Source: an uncultured Lachnospiraceae bacterium (GTDB lineage Bacteria > Bacillota > Clostridia > Lachnospirales > Lachnospiraceae). Taken from it: a stretch of 46,828 nucleotides of DNA. Positions 24,298-32,485 of the stretch are shown in pieces. Position 1 is the stretch's first letter. Every line of letters starts with the position of its first letter. The stretch covers positions 1 to 46,828 of the forward strand of contig CASCGD010000012.1 in the NCBI GenBank assembly GCA_949132985.1. Direction: 5' to 3'. The notes beneath the pieces were generated by a model. The model was given only the letters and a program-made list of their open reading frames with translations. It was not told the origin of the DNA and ran no database searches. Made by a program: the position numbers and the translations under genes.

Positions 24298-24333
24298 TCT
24301 GACGAAATATGCGCCCTGTGCGCCTGACAAAAA

Positions 24334-24354
24334 CCCCCGCAGATCCTGCGGGGG
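24334..24354. terminator. Bidirectional terminator between hicB and the PFOR gene
   Basis: CCCCCGCAG (24334-24342), loop ATC, CTGCGGGGG (24346-24354): nine perfect pairs, with T runs on both sides (TTTT on the plus strand, TTTTT on the minus). It serves two convergent genes. Confidence 0.93.
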
Positions 24355-24391
24355 TTTTCTTATCTCTTATCTCTTATGCCTTCCGACACAA

Positions 24392-27300
24392 TTATTTATA
24401 CAACTCAACCAGCTTCTGCAAGTGCTCGAAGCGTGCTTTTGCAGCATCCTCGGACTCCTTGAAAAGCTTCTCTGCGCGCTCGGGGAACGGCTTTACGAGA
24501 CGTGTATAACGTGACTCGTTGTTCAGGAAATCCTGATAGCTGCCGTCGCCGGCCTTGGAGGTTAAGGTAAACGGATTCTTGCCCTCTGCCTTTAATGCGG
24601 GGTTGAAGGAGAAGAGGTTCCAATAACCGGAAGCTACCGCCTTCTTCATCTCATCCTGGCAGTGGTTCATGCCGCCCTTTGCAATACCGTGCAGCTCACA
24701 GGGAGCGTAGCCGATAATTAAGGAAGGTCCGTTGTAAGCTTCTGCCTCTGCGATAGCCTTGACTGCCTGTGCAGGGTTTGCGCCCAGAGCAATCTGAGCT
24801 ACATATACATAACCGTAACTCATAGCGATCTCCGCGAGGGACTTCTTGCCAATCTCCTTACCTGCTGCTGCGAACTGGCAAACCTCGCCAATGTTGGAAG
24901 CCTTGGAAGCCTGTCCGCCGGTATTGGAGTACATCTCGGTATCGAATACCATCACATTTACGTCCTCGCCGGAAGCAAGCACATGATCCAATCCGCCGAA
25001 GCCGATATCATATGCCCAGCCGTCACCGCCGAAAATCCATACGGACTTCTTGCTGAGGTAATCCTTCTTCTCAAGCGCTGCCTGAGCGTCAGGACATCCT
25101 GCTGCAGCCGCCTTCTCCAGCTCTGCGACAAGCGCCGCAGCCGGAGCAGCGTTTGCTCTCGTGTCGTCCTTTGTCTCCATGAACTTGTCAAACGCAGCCT
25201 TTAACTCAGCGGGTGCCTTGTCGGAGGTTGCACAAGCCTTTGCAGACTCGATCGCCATCTCACGGATATACTTCTGTCCTAACTGCATACCGAAGCCATG
25301 CTCTGCATTGTCCTCGAACAGGGAGTTGGACCATGCGGGTCCCTTCTTTGTATCCTTGTTTACCGTATACGGTGAGGTCGCAGCGGGGTTACCCCAGATA
25401 GAGGAACATCCAGTCGCATTAGAGATATACATCTGCTCACCGAACAGCTGTGTGATCAGTCTTGCATAGGAAGTCTCGGCACAGCCTGCACAGGAGCCTG
25501 AGAACTCAAGCAACGGCTGATTGAACTGTGAGCCCTTCGGGGTCAGATCGGAAATTCCGCTGTCCTTCTTTCCTACATTTGCTACCAGATAATCGAATAC
25601 GGGCTGCTGCATAGCCTGTGACTCCTGCGGTACCATGCGGATCGCATCGGTCGGACAGACGGTAATACACTCACCGCATCCCATACAGTCTAACGGAGTA
25701 ACGCTCATCGTGAACTTGAACTCGCCGGCCTTCGGCTTTGTATCTGCAAGCTTGATGTCTGCAGGCGCTGCCTTTACCTCATCCTCGGAGAGGAGGAACG
25801 GACGGATCGTCGCATGAGAGCATACAAATGCACAGTTGTTACACTGGATACACTTCTCAGGATTCCACTCGGGCACGGTCACTGCAGTTCCGCGCTTCTC
25901 GTATGCGGATGCGCCTGTCTCGAACTGGCCGTCCTCGATACCCTTGAATGCGGAAACGGGCAGGCTGTCGCCGTCCATCTTGGAGATCGGCTCTAACAGC
26001 TCGTTGACCATCTTGACAACCTCGGGTCTTCCGCTCTTTTCAGGCTTGGGAGCATCGGGAGCAGGGTTCTTCCAGGAATCGGGAACCTCTACCTTGTGCA
26101 CGGCGTCCACGCCGGCATCGATCGCCTTGTAGTTCATCTCTACAACAGCGTCACCCTTCTTGGAATAAGACTTCTTTGCTGCCTGCTTCATAAAATCAAC
26201 CGCCTCGTCGATGGGCATTACATCAGCCAGCTTAAAGAATGCGGACTGTAAAATTGTATTGGTGCGCTTGCCCATGCCGATCTCGATTGCCTTGTCGATC
26301 GCGTTGATCGTGTATAACTGAATGTTGTTGTCTGCGATATACTTCTTTGCCTCTGCGTTCAGATGCTTCTCGAGCTCCTCGTCGGACCACTGGCAGTTGA
26401 TCATAAATACGCCGCCGGGCTTTACGTCCTGAACCATCTTCATGCCCTGGATCACGTATGCGGGATTGTGGCAAGCCACGAAGTCCGCCTGGTTGATATA
26501 GTAAGGACTCTTGATCGGGTTATCGCCAAAACGCAGATGGGAAATGGTGATACCGCCGGTCTTTTTGGAATCATACTGGAAGTATGCCTGAATATACTTG
26601 TCGGTGTGGTCGCCGATAATCTTGGTGGAGTTCTTGTTTGCTCCAACCGTACCGTCGCCGCCGAGACCCCAGAACTTGCACTCCTTCGTGCCTGCTGCGG
26701 ATGTGATCGGCGCGGGCTTGATCTCGGGAAGGCTTAAGTTTGTCACGTCGTCCACGATACCGATTGTGAAGCGCGGCTTGGGCGCATCCTTCTCCAGCTC
26801 CTTGTAGATTGCGAATACGGAAGAAGGAGGAGTATCCTTGGAACCAAGGCCGTAACGTCCGCCGGTTAATACGACATCATTGATGCCGGCCTCACGCAGC
26901 GTGGTTGCAACGTCGAGGAACAAAGGCTCGCCGAGGGAACCGGGCTCCTTCGTACGGTCTAATACAGCAATTTTCTTCGCGCTCTTCGGAATGGCTTTTA
27001 AAATAGCCTCAGAAGACCACGGACGGTACAGGCGAACCTTTACAAGTCCAACCTTTTCGCCTGCTGCGGTCAGGTAATCAATAACCTCCTCGATCACGTC
27101 ACAGATGGAACCCATCGCGATGATCACGCGGTCCGCATCGGGCGCGCCGTAGTAGTTAAACAAATCGTAGTCGGTGCCAAGCTTCTCGTTTACCTTCTTC
27201 ATATACTTCTCTACGACTGCAGGAAGCGCATCGTAGAAGCCATTGCAGGACTCACGGTGCTGGAAGAAGATATCGCCGTTCTCATGAGAGCCGCGTGCAG

Positions 27301-27940
27301 TCGGATGCTCAGGATTTAACGCGTGATCGCGGAATGCCTTCACCGCGTCCATCGGGCACATGTCCTTCAAATCCTCATAGTCCCACTTCTCGATCTTCTG
27401 AATCTCGTGAGAGGTGCGGAAGCCGTCGAAGAAGTTTAAGAACGGAACCTGTCCCTCAAGCGCTGCCAGATGTGCAACCGGGCTTAAATCCATAACCTCC
27501 TGCGGGTTGGTCTCTGCCAACATCGCAAAACCGGTCTGACGGCAGGCGTAAACGTCGCTGTGATCGCCGAAAATGTTCAGTGCGTGAGAAGATACGGTAC
27601 GCGCTGATACATGGAACACAGACGGTAAATTTTCGCCTGCGATCTTGTACATGTTGGGGATCATGAGTAATAATCCCTGGGAAGCGGTAAAAGTAGTCGT
27701 CAAAGCGCCTGCTGCGAGGGAACCGTGTACGGTACCTGCCGCACCGGCCTCCGACTGCATCTCCACAACCTTGACGGTATTGCCAAAAATGTTCTTCTGA
27801 CCTGCTGCTGACCACTGATCAACGGAATCAGCCATCGGTGAAGAAGGTGTGATCGGATAGATTCCTGCTACTTCTGTGTAGGCGTACGCTACGTGAGCGG
27901 CAGCGGTATTTCCATCCATCGACTGTTTTGCTCTGGGCAT
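24392..27940 (-). CDS. nifJ: Pyruvate:ferredoxin (flavodoxin) oxidoreductase
   Basis: Converts pyruvate, CoA and oxidised ferredoxin to acetyl-CoA, CO2 and reduced ferredoxin; central to fermentation. 1182 residues, the single-chain form. N-terminal pyrimidine domain: VAGIYPITPSSPMAD. Middle: two [4Fe-4S] motifs, CIQCNNCAFVCSHATIRP and CMGCGECITVCPTDAI. C-terminal part: CAGCAETSYARL and the thiamine pyrophosphate region GDGWAYDIGFGG...MYSNTGGQ, plus a distal Cys. The start has AAAGGAGG, and the promoter is near consensus. Codon choice looks highly expressed, and the sequence is more uniform than that of its neighbours. Transcription ends at the bidirectional terminator. Confidence 0.98.
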   Translation of the reverse strand: MPRAKQSMDGNTAAAHVAYAYTEVAGIYPITPSSPMADSVDQWSAAGQKNIFGNTVKVVEMQSEAGAAGTVHGSLAAGALTTTFTASQGLLLMIPNMYKIAGENLPSVFHVSARTVSSHALNIFGDHSDVYACRQTGFAMLAETNPQEVMDLSPVAHLAALEGQVPFLNFFDGFRTSHEIQKIEKWDYEDLKDMCPMDAVKAFRDHALNPEHPTARGSHENGDIFFQHRESCNGFYDALPAVVEKYMKKVNEKLGTDYDLFNYYGAPDADRVIIAMGSICDVIEEVIDYLTAAGEKVGLVKVRLYRPWSSEAILKAIPKSAKKIAVLDRTKEPGSLGEPLFLDVATTLREAGINDVVLTGGRYGLGSKDTPPSSVFAIYKELEKDAPKPRFTIGIVDDVTNLSLPEIKPAPITSAAGTKECKFWGLGGDGTVGANKNSTKIIGDHTDKYIQAYFQYDSKKTGGITISHLRFGDNPIKSPYYINQADFVACHNPAYVIQGMKMVQDVKPGGVFMINCQWSDEELEKHLNAEAKKYIADNNIQLYTINAIDKAIEIGMGKRTNTILQSAFFKLADVMPIDEAVDFMKQAAKKSYSKKGDAVVEMNYKAIDAGVDAVHKVEVPDSWKNPAPDAPKPEKSGRPEVVKMVNELLEPISKMDGDSLPVSAFKGIEDGQFETGASAYEKRGTAVTVPEWNPEKCIQCNNCAFVCSHATIRPFLLSEDEVKAAPADIKLADTKPKAGEFKFTMSVTPLDCMGCGECITVCPTDAIRMVPQESQAMQQPVFDYLVANVGKKDSGISDLTPKGSQFNQPLLEFSGSCAGCAETSYARLITQLFGEQMYISNATGCSSIWGNPAATSPYTVNKDTKKGPAWSNSLFEDNAEHGFGMQLGQKYIREMAIESAKACATSDKAPAELKAAFDKFMETKDDTRANAAPAAALVAELEKAAAAGCPDAQAALEKKDYLSKKSVWIFGGDGWAYDIGFGGLDHVLASGEDVNVMVFDTEMYSNTGGQASKASNIGEVCQFAAAGKEIGKKSLAEIAMSYGYVYVAQIALGANPAQAVKAIAEAEAYNGPSLIIGYAPCELHGIAKGGMNHCQDEMKKAVASGYWNLFSFNPALKAEGKNPFTLTSKAGDGSYQDFLNNESRYTRLVKPFPERAEKLFKESEDAAKARFEHLQKLVELYK

Positions 27941-28005
27941 TGCTATATCCTCCTTTATTTTACGTGCCGTTTGACACGTTTATTGTCATATCGACCTTGG
28001 TTATT

Positions 28006-28034
28006 ATTTTAACATTCTTTGTTTTTCTTGTAAA
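28006..28034 (-). promoter_or_regulatory. Promoter of the PFOR gene
   Basis: Minus strand: TTTACA (28029-28034), 17-base spacer, TAAAAT (28006-28011), with TG one base before the -10 (TGTTAAAAT). An ACGTG/CACGT inverted repeat lies in the leader at about 27962-27980; its role is unknown. Confidence 0.8.
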
Positions 28035-28073
28035 GCGTCGGGACTGTACAAATCAACGTGCATATGGCAGTTT

Positions 28074-28113
28074 GTCGCTTTTCACGGGGCAGAAATGCAC
28101 ATTTACTGCCCCG
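28074..28113 (-). repeat. Hairpin and family-2 repeat downstream of the 28147 gene
   Basis: CGGGGCAG (28085-28092) pairs with CTGCCCCG (28106-28113), extended inward by AAATG/CATTT. The adjoining GTCGCTTTTCACG matches repeat family 2. No T run follows on the minus strand, so it is a poor terminator. Confidence 0.5.
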
Positions 28114-28146
28114 CATCTGCAGACACCGGATAAAGAAGCTGTGCGG

Positions 28147-28740
28147 CTACTTCAAAAACCCGATATCATTTGCGACACCGCAGATGCTTATAAGCTTTCC
28201 CTCCGAGAAGCCAAATACAATATTTACCATGCCGGTAAAATTTCCTTTTTTGTCCTCACAGCCAACCATAACATAGTCCGTATCTTCCCGGAAGATATAT
28301 TTTTGATCCACGATTTTTTTGAGCTTTTTTAGTACGGCAGCTTTCTTTGCGCCGATTTTAATGCCGCAGATGCCGCTGTTTTTGCTGTAAAGCTCAAATT
28401 GGAGCGCTGAGCCGGAATTCTTGGTTTCGCCCTCGTAGTAGATAACGGACGATGTATCTTTTATCCAAAAAAAGGGTGATCCCTCGTAATCCGTTGCCTC
28501 CGATGCTTTACCCCATTTCTTCTTCAGCGACTTGTAGCTTATTTTCTTAATGCCGTTTTCAATACTGTTATTAAAATCTTTGTCCAGCTTCACGCTCTTG
28601 CCCTTAAAAGTTATCGTAAAGGGTGTCTTTTCAGCGGCATAAGCCGTATCAAAGCCAAAAAACGTAATACCAGTGATGGCAAGAACCGCGCACAGAATCA
28701 ATATAAGAATAGATTCGGATCGTTTTATCATGTCCCTCAT
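28147..28740 (-). CDS. Secreted hypothetical protein
   Basis: A 197-residue protein with a signal peptide (basic start, then ILILILCAVLAITGITFFGF, likely cut after AYA). The mature part is Lys-rich, mixed alpha/beta, with no recognised domain. It has a regular promoter (TTGACA, 16 bases, TAAAAT at 28770-28797). Two Met codons three apart (28740 and 28731) are both possible starts. It is unrelated to the PFOR gene downstream; the two are separated by a hairpin and a promoter. Confidence 0.7.
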   Translation of the reverse strand: MRDMIKRSESILILILCAVLAITGITFFGFDTAYAAEKTPFTITFKGKSVKLDKDFNNSIENGIKKISYKSLKKKWGKASEATDYEGSPFFWIKDTSSVIYYEGETKNSGSALQFELYSKNSGICGIKIGAKKAAVLKKLKKIVDQKYIFREDTDYVMVGCEDKKGNFTGMVNIVFGFSEGKLISICGVANDIGFLK

Positions 28741-28769
28741 TTCCTCGTATTATTTTTTTACTATCTCTT

Positions 28770-28797
28770 ATTTTACAATTATTCCGTTAAATGTCAA
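28770..28797 (-). promoter_or_regulatory. Promoter of the secreted hypothetical gene
   Basis: Minus strand: TTGACA (28792-28797), 16-base spacer, TAAAAT (28770-28775), 30 bases before the start codon. Confidence 0.75.
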
Positions 28798-28811
28798 TGC
28801 CATTCTTCGTT

Positions 28812-30455
28812 CTAGTTGTCCTGAGAATCACTCTCCGACATGGAGTAAACCGCCCGCTTTCTAGCCATCTCATCGCTCTCGAGGTACTCGTCATACGTCG
28901 TGATCTTGTCAATAATCGTCCCGTCCGGCATAAACTCGATGATACGGTTCGCGGTCGTCTGAACCACCTGATGGTCGCGAGACGCAAACAAAAGCACCCC
29001 GGGAAACTTTATCAGCCCGTTGTTTAACGCCGTGATGCTCTCCATATCCAGATGGTCGGTCGGCTCGTCGAGAATGAGCGCGTTGGAGCCTTCGATCATC
29101 ATACGGGAAAGAAGCACCCGCACACGCTCTCCTCCGGAGAGCACCTTCATGCGCTTCATACCGTCCTCCCCCGCAAAAAGCATCCGTCCGAGGAAGCCGC
29201 GGACGTAGGTGGCGTCCTTGATCTCGGAAAACTGTGTCAGCCAGTCGGTAATTGCAAGACCATTATCCCCGAAAATCGCCGTATTATCCTTCGGGAAATA
29301 CGACTGGCTCGTGGTAACGCCCCACTTGTAGTTTCCCTCGTCCGGCTCCATCTCCCCGGCCAGAATCTTAAAGAGCGTCGTCTTTGCCAGCTCATTGCTT
29401 CCCACAAAAGCAATCTTATCGTCGTGTCCCATAATAAAGGAAACGTCGTTTAACACCTTCTCGCCGTCAATCGTCTTGCTGATGTTGTGAACCTCCAGCA
29501 CCTCGTTTCCGATCTCGCGGTTCGGTCTGAAATCGATATAGGGATACTTCCGGCTGGAGGGCTTCATCTCATCCAGCTGGATTTTTTCCAGAGCACGCTT
29601 GCGTGACGTCGCCTGCTTGGACTTGGAGGCATTGGCAGAGAACCGGGAGATAAATTCCTGCAGCTCCTTGATCTTCTCCTCCTTCTTCTTGTTGGCCTCC
29701 TTCATCTGCTTGATGAGCAGCTGGCTCGACTCATACCAGAAATCGTAGTTCCCGGCGTAGAGCTGAATCTTGCCGTAATCGATGTCCGCCGTATGCGTAC
29801 ATACCTTATTTAAGAAGTAACGGTCGTGGGATACCACGATGACCGTGTTGTTGAAATTAATCAAAAACTCCTCCAGCCACGCGATGGCATCCAGATCCAG
29901 GTGGTTGGTCGGCTCGTCGAGCAGTAAAATGTCAGGATTTCCAAAGAGCGCCTGCGCAAGGAGCACCTTCACCTTCAGCGCGCCCGGCAGATCCTTCATC
30001 AGATGATCATGCTCTTCCGGCGGGATGCCAAGCCCGTTTAAAAGCGTCGCCGCATCGCTCTCGGCGTTCCATCCGTCCATTTCCGCAAACTCCGCCTCCA
30101 GCTCGCTGGCGCGAATGCCATCCTCGTCGGTGAAATCTTCCTTCATATAGATGGCATCCTTCTCTTTTGACACCTCGTAGAGCCGTTCATTTCCCATAAT
30201 GACCGTATCCAGTACGGTATAATCGTCATAGCGGAAATGATCCTGCTTTAAAAAGGAAAGGCGCTCGCCGGGAGTGATGACCACATCCCCGCTGGTGGCT
30301 TCCAGCTCTCCGGTCAGTATTTTCAGAAAGGTGGACTTTCCGGCACCGTTTGCACCGATAAGCCCGTAACAGTTCCCCTCCGTAAATTTGATATTTACAT
30401 CCTCGAAAAGCGCTTTTTTCCCGAGACGTAAGCTTATATTGTTTGCACTAATCAT
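28812..30455 (-). CDS. ABC-F family ATPase (YkpA/YbiT-like)
   Basis: A 547-residue duplicated-ATPase protein without membrane segments, working on the ribosome rather than in transport. First domain: Walker A GANGAGKST, Walker B with DEPTNHLD. Its signature is degenerate, LPGALKVKVLLAQAL in place of LSGGQ. Linker: the Lys-rich helices around KEANKKKEEKIKELQEF. Second domain: Walker A variant GSNELAKTT, signature LSGGERVRVLL, DEPTDHLD. The subgroup is mostly housekeeping; some ABC-F members protect ribosomes from antibiotics. I chose the ATG at 30455 for its AGAGGGGAATTT site. An attenuator-like hairpin at 30475-30532 lies just upstream. Confidence 0.93.
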   Translation of the reverse strand: MISANNISLRLGKKALFEDVNIKFTEGNCYGLIGANGAGKSTFLKILTGELEATSGDVVITPGERLSFLKQDHFRYDDYTVLDTVIMGNERLYEVSKEKDAIYMKEDFTDEDGIRASELEAEFAEMDGWNAESDAATLLNGLGIPPEEHDHLMKDLPGALKVKVLLAQALFGNPDILLLDEPTNHLDLDAIAWLEEFLINFNNTVIVVSHDRYFLNKVCTHTADIDYGKIQLYAGNYDFWYESSQLLIKQMKEANKKKEEKIKELQEFISRFSANASKSKQATSRKRALEKIQLDEMKPSSRKYPYIDFRPNREIGNEVLEVHNISKTIDGEKVLNDVSFIMGHDDKIAFVGSNELAKTTLFKILAGEMEPDEGNYKWGVTTSQSYFPKDNTAIFGDNGLAITDWLTQFSEIKDATYVRGFLGRMLFAGEDGMKRMKVLSGGERVRVLLSRMMIEGSNALILDEPTDHLDMESITALNNGLIKFPGVLLFASRDHQVVQTTANRIIEFMPDGTIIDKITTYDEYLESDEMARKRAVYSMSESDSQDN

Positions 30456-30474
30456 AAATTCCCCTCTTTGCTTG

Positions 30475-30532
30475 AAAAATCCTGACGTTTCGGCTACCGC
30501 CGTACCCTTTTTCGCCGGCAGCCGAAACGTCA
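30475..30532 (-). promoter_or_regulatory. Attenuator-like hairpin in the ABC-F leader
   Basis: A 13-base perfect inverted repeat (30483-30495 and 30520-30532, TGACGTTTCGGCT and its complement) with an inner GCCG/CGGC pair, followed on the minus strand by TTTTT (30475-30479). It sits between promoter and ribosome binding site, about 20 bases before the start codon, so it must be read through for expression. Confidence 0.75.
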
Positions 30533-30563
30533 CAAAAATCTACAGTTAAAACACACCGATTTC

Positions 30564-30591
30564 ATTATACATAAAAAAGCCGATTTTTCAA
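30564..30591 (-). promoter_or_regulatory. Promoter of the ABC-F gene
   Basis: Minus strand: TTGAAA (30586-30591), 16-base spacer, TATAAT (30564-30569). Transcription should start near 30557, giving a leader of about 100 bases. Confidence 0.8.
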
Positions 30592-30631
30592 GGGCTTTGA
30601 ACCGGAAATATTGCCTGTATCATAACAGTTC

Positions 30632-30650
30632 GTTACTTTTCACGCCCCAG
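30632..30650 (+). repeat. Dispersed repeat, family 2
   Basis: GTTACTTTTCACGCCCCAG, between the secreted protein gene at 30694 and the ABC-F promoter. Confidence 0.4.
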
Positions 30651-30693
30651 AGTCCGCCCCATACTGCGTTAAATTCTGATCGCTTTTCATAAA

Positions 30694-31374
30694 CTATTTC
30701 AAATACTTGTCAACATTCGTCCCGGTAATGGCGTGCATTTTCACATTCTTTTTCTTGTTTGTCTTCGCCAGGCTTTTTTTATAAACTGACTGACTGATTT
30801 TCTGTCCTTTTATATCCAGATATTTTTTTGACACAACCTTTCCGTTCGGATACTCCTTTCCACTTGCCGTATCGTAATACATTGTTTCCACGCTGTAAGA
30901 GTCGGCTGCGATCATTCTGCCATGTCTGTCAAACCGATAAGCAGTGCGGGAATAATAACGGATTTCGCCTGCACCGCTGTAATCCTCATCAACAAAATTA
31001 AGCCCCTTTGCAGACACGCCCTTCAGCTTTCCATCAATCGGAATTACTTTGTATTTACCGTCTGCATGCATATAAATCTCCGACAGGCTCTTATCGCGGA
31101 GTCCCAGTGCCCCGGATACAATGACATCCTTACGCCCGTCACCATTGATGTCATAGACAAAAAACTCAGCGCCGTACAAGGGCCCCTGTTTTTTACTCAT
31201 ATAGCAATTGTCCTCAATCCCGCCCTTCAAATATTTACGGAACTGCTTTTTCTCTGCCCCGGTTAATGCTGCTGCCCCGGCTGTTTTTGCCTCACAAGTC
31301 CCCGACACGGTAAACACCAGTACGCACATCAGCGCCAGTGCTATGAGCCAGGCCGTTTTTCTGTCTTTTTTCAT
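30694..31374 (-). CDS. Secreted hypothetical protein with a DxNxDGxxD calcium-loop motif
   Basis: A 226-residue exported protein. The signal peptide (KKDRKTAWLIALALMCVLVF) probably ends at CEA-K. At about residues 74-84 it has DINGDGRKDV, a calcium-binding DxNxDG loop as found in FG-GAP/VCBS repeat proteins, and the following strands fit one such blade. The C-terminal third is Lys-rich. The ATG at 31374 has AGGAGGATTAAACGG. The start lies 125 bases after the FliD-like gene, with that gene's terminator in the gap, so it has its own transcript. Binding partner unknown. Confidence 0.7.
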   Translation of the reverse strand: MKKDRKTAWLIALALMCVLVFTVSGTCEAKTAGAAALTGAEKKQFRKYLKGGIEDNCYMSKKQGPLYGAEFFVYDINGDGRKDVIVSGALGLRDKSLSEIYMHADGKYKVIPIDGKLKGVSAKGLNFVDEDYSGAGEIRYYSRTAYRFDRHGRMIAADSYSVETMYYDTASGKEYPNGKVVSKKYLDIKGQKISQSVYKKSLAKTNKKKNVKMHAITGTNVDKYLK

Positions 31375-31448
31375 CCGTTTAATCCTCCTATCTCAATCAT
31401 GTTTTAACATCTTCGAAAGCACCTTTTCTGCCTTCGAACCGTAATCGC

Positions 31449-31476
31449 AAAACAGGAGCAGCATCCGCCGCTCCTG
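31449..31476 (-). terminator. Terminator of the FliD-like gene
   Basis: Minus strand: CAGGAGCGGC (31467-31476), loop GGAT, GCTGCTCCTG (31453-31462), TTTT. Ten pairs, one of them a G-T. Confidence 0.75.
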
Positions 31477-31499
31477 TCTGATTATCCAAATTTGCTTTT

Positions 31500-32294
31500 C
31501 TAAAAAAAGTTATTGTAGATCGATCCTGAATTGTATGCGCTGCCGTAGCTGCCATACCGATTGTAAGTATTCGCGCGGGAAGCCTCCAGATCCGCATAGC
31601 TGTTCGCCATGGCCGACTTGCTTCCGATGGTGTACGCATAGGAACCGGTGCCGTTGAACAGGCTCTTCGCCACGTTCATGTCAGCCGCCTTAAACGCATC
31701 CTCATCAATGGAAAGCTGGTAGTCCGAACCGATGGTAATGCCGAGCTTGCCCAGCATGTTGGACTCCTGCTTCGTGTAATTGATCATCCCGATCACGCTG
31801 TTTTGCACCTTGCGGTCCGCAGACTTGTCAGCCGCCTCCAGAACGCTGTTGTAATTATCCACAAAACTCTTTACGCTCTTGTAGATCTGATTCACATCAT
31901 ACTCCTGCTTTGCAACGCCTCTGGAATCCGTCACAACGTTACCGTCCTCGTCCTTCACATCCTTCTTGTTGAATACGGATTTGGAACCGGATGTGTAGAG
32001 CGCCTTTGCGGAAGCGGTCAGCTTGTCGGTCGTGCTTTGCAGCTCCTTGATCGTCGCCGCACTGTCCTTTGCCGTAGAAGTATTGTAATTGTAGTCGTCC
32101 CGCTTTGCCACTCTGCTGTAAGCCGGCTTAAACGACTTGCTGTTATCCATGCCGCCATAATAAGCCTTCATCAGCCTGCTGTAGGAGCCGTTGCGGATCG
32201 AATTGTAGTCGGCCAGCAGTCCGCCTAAACCGCCAACACCGGAATTGCCCGTGCCCATACTCGAAAATAAATTACCAACATTAAAATTAGCCAT
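31500..32294 (-). CDS. FliD C-terminal-like (flagellar cap-like) protein
   Basis: A 264-residue protein without a signal peptide. Its start is Gly/Ser-rich (MANFNVGNLFSSMGTGNSGVGG). The centre and end resemble the C-terminal half of FliD: SVKSFVDNYNSVLEAADKS, then MLGKLGITIGSDYQLSIDEDAFKAADMNVAKSLFNG. The tail is Tyr/Ser/Asn-rich (NRYGSYGSAYNSG). It lacks the N-terminal coiled-coil part of true FliD, and no flagellar gene adjoins it. Short proteins of this sort are common in Lachnospiraceae; they could be FliD-derived surface or filament-associated proteins. The site AAGGAGTGATAAGGAT precedes the ATG. Confidence 0.6.
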   Translation of the reverse strand: MANFNVGNLFSSMGTGNSGVGGLGGLLADYNSIRNGSYSRLMKAYYGGMDNSKSFKPAYSRVAKRDDYNYNTSTAKDSAATIKELQSTTDKLTASAKALYTSGSKSVFNKKDVKDEDGNVVTDSRGVAKQEYDVNQIYKSVKSFVDNYNSVLEAADKSADRKVQNSVIGMINYTKQESNMLGKLGITIGSDYQLSIDEDAFKAADMNVAKSLFNGTGSYAYTIGSKSAMANSYADLEASRANTYNRYGSYGSAYNSGSIYNNFF

Positions 32295-32445
32295 ATCCTT
32301 ATCACTCCTTTGAAAAAATCAGACCTCCGTGTCTCTCTTTTATGTTTATCGGCAAAAACCTTTGTCTGCTTAATGCTATTGTAAAAGAATCCCCGGGCGC
32401 TTTCAAGCCCTTTTTCACAAAACGACTATCTGCTTTAGTAATCTT

Positions 32446-32467
32446 GTTGCTTTTCACGCCTCAGGGA
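32446..32467 (+). repeat. Dispersed repeat, family 2
   Basis: GTTGCTTTTCACGCCTCAGG, between ung and the FliD-like gene. Similar to 30632-30650 and to the palindrome at 19797-19823. Confidence 0.4.
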
Positions 32468-32485
32468 CGCGCACCGGCTTCGCTG

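Noticed and set aside
27962-27980. Inverted repeat ACGTG/CACGT in the PFOR leader as a Rex (redox) operator
   Set aside because: Rex sites are TTGTGAANNNNTTCACAA-like. This one does not match, so no regulator is assigned.
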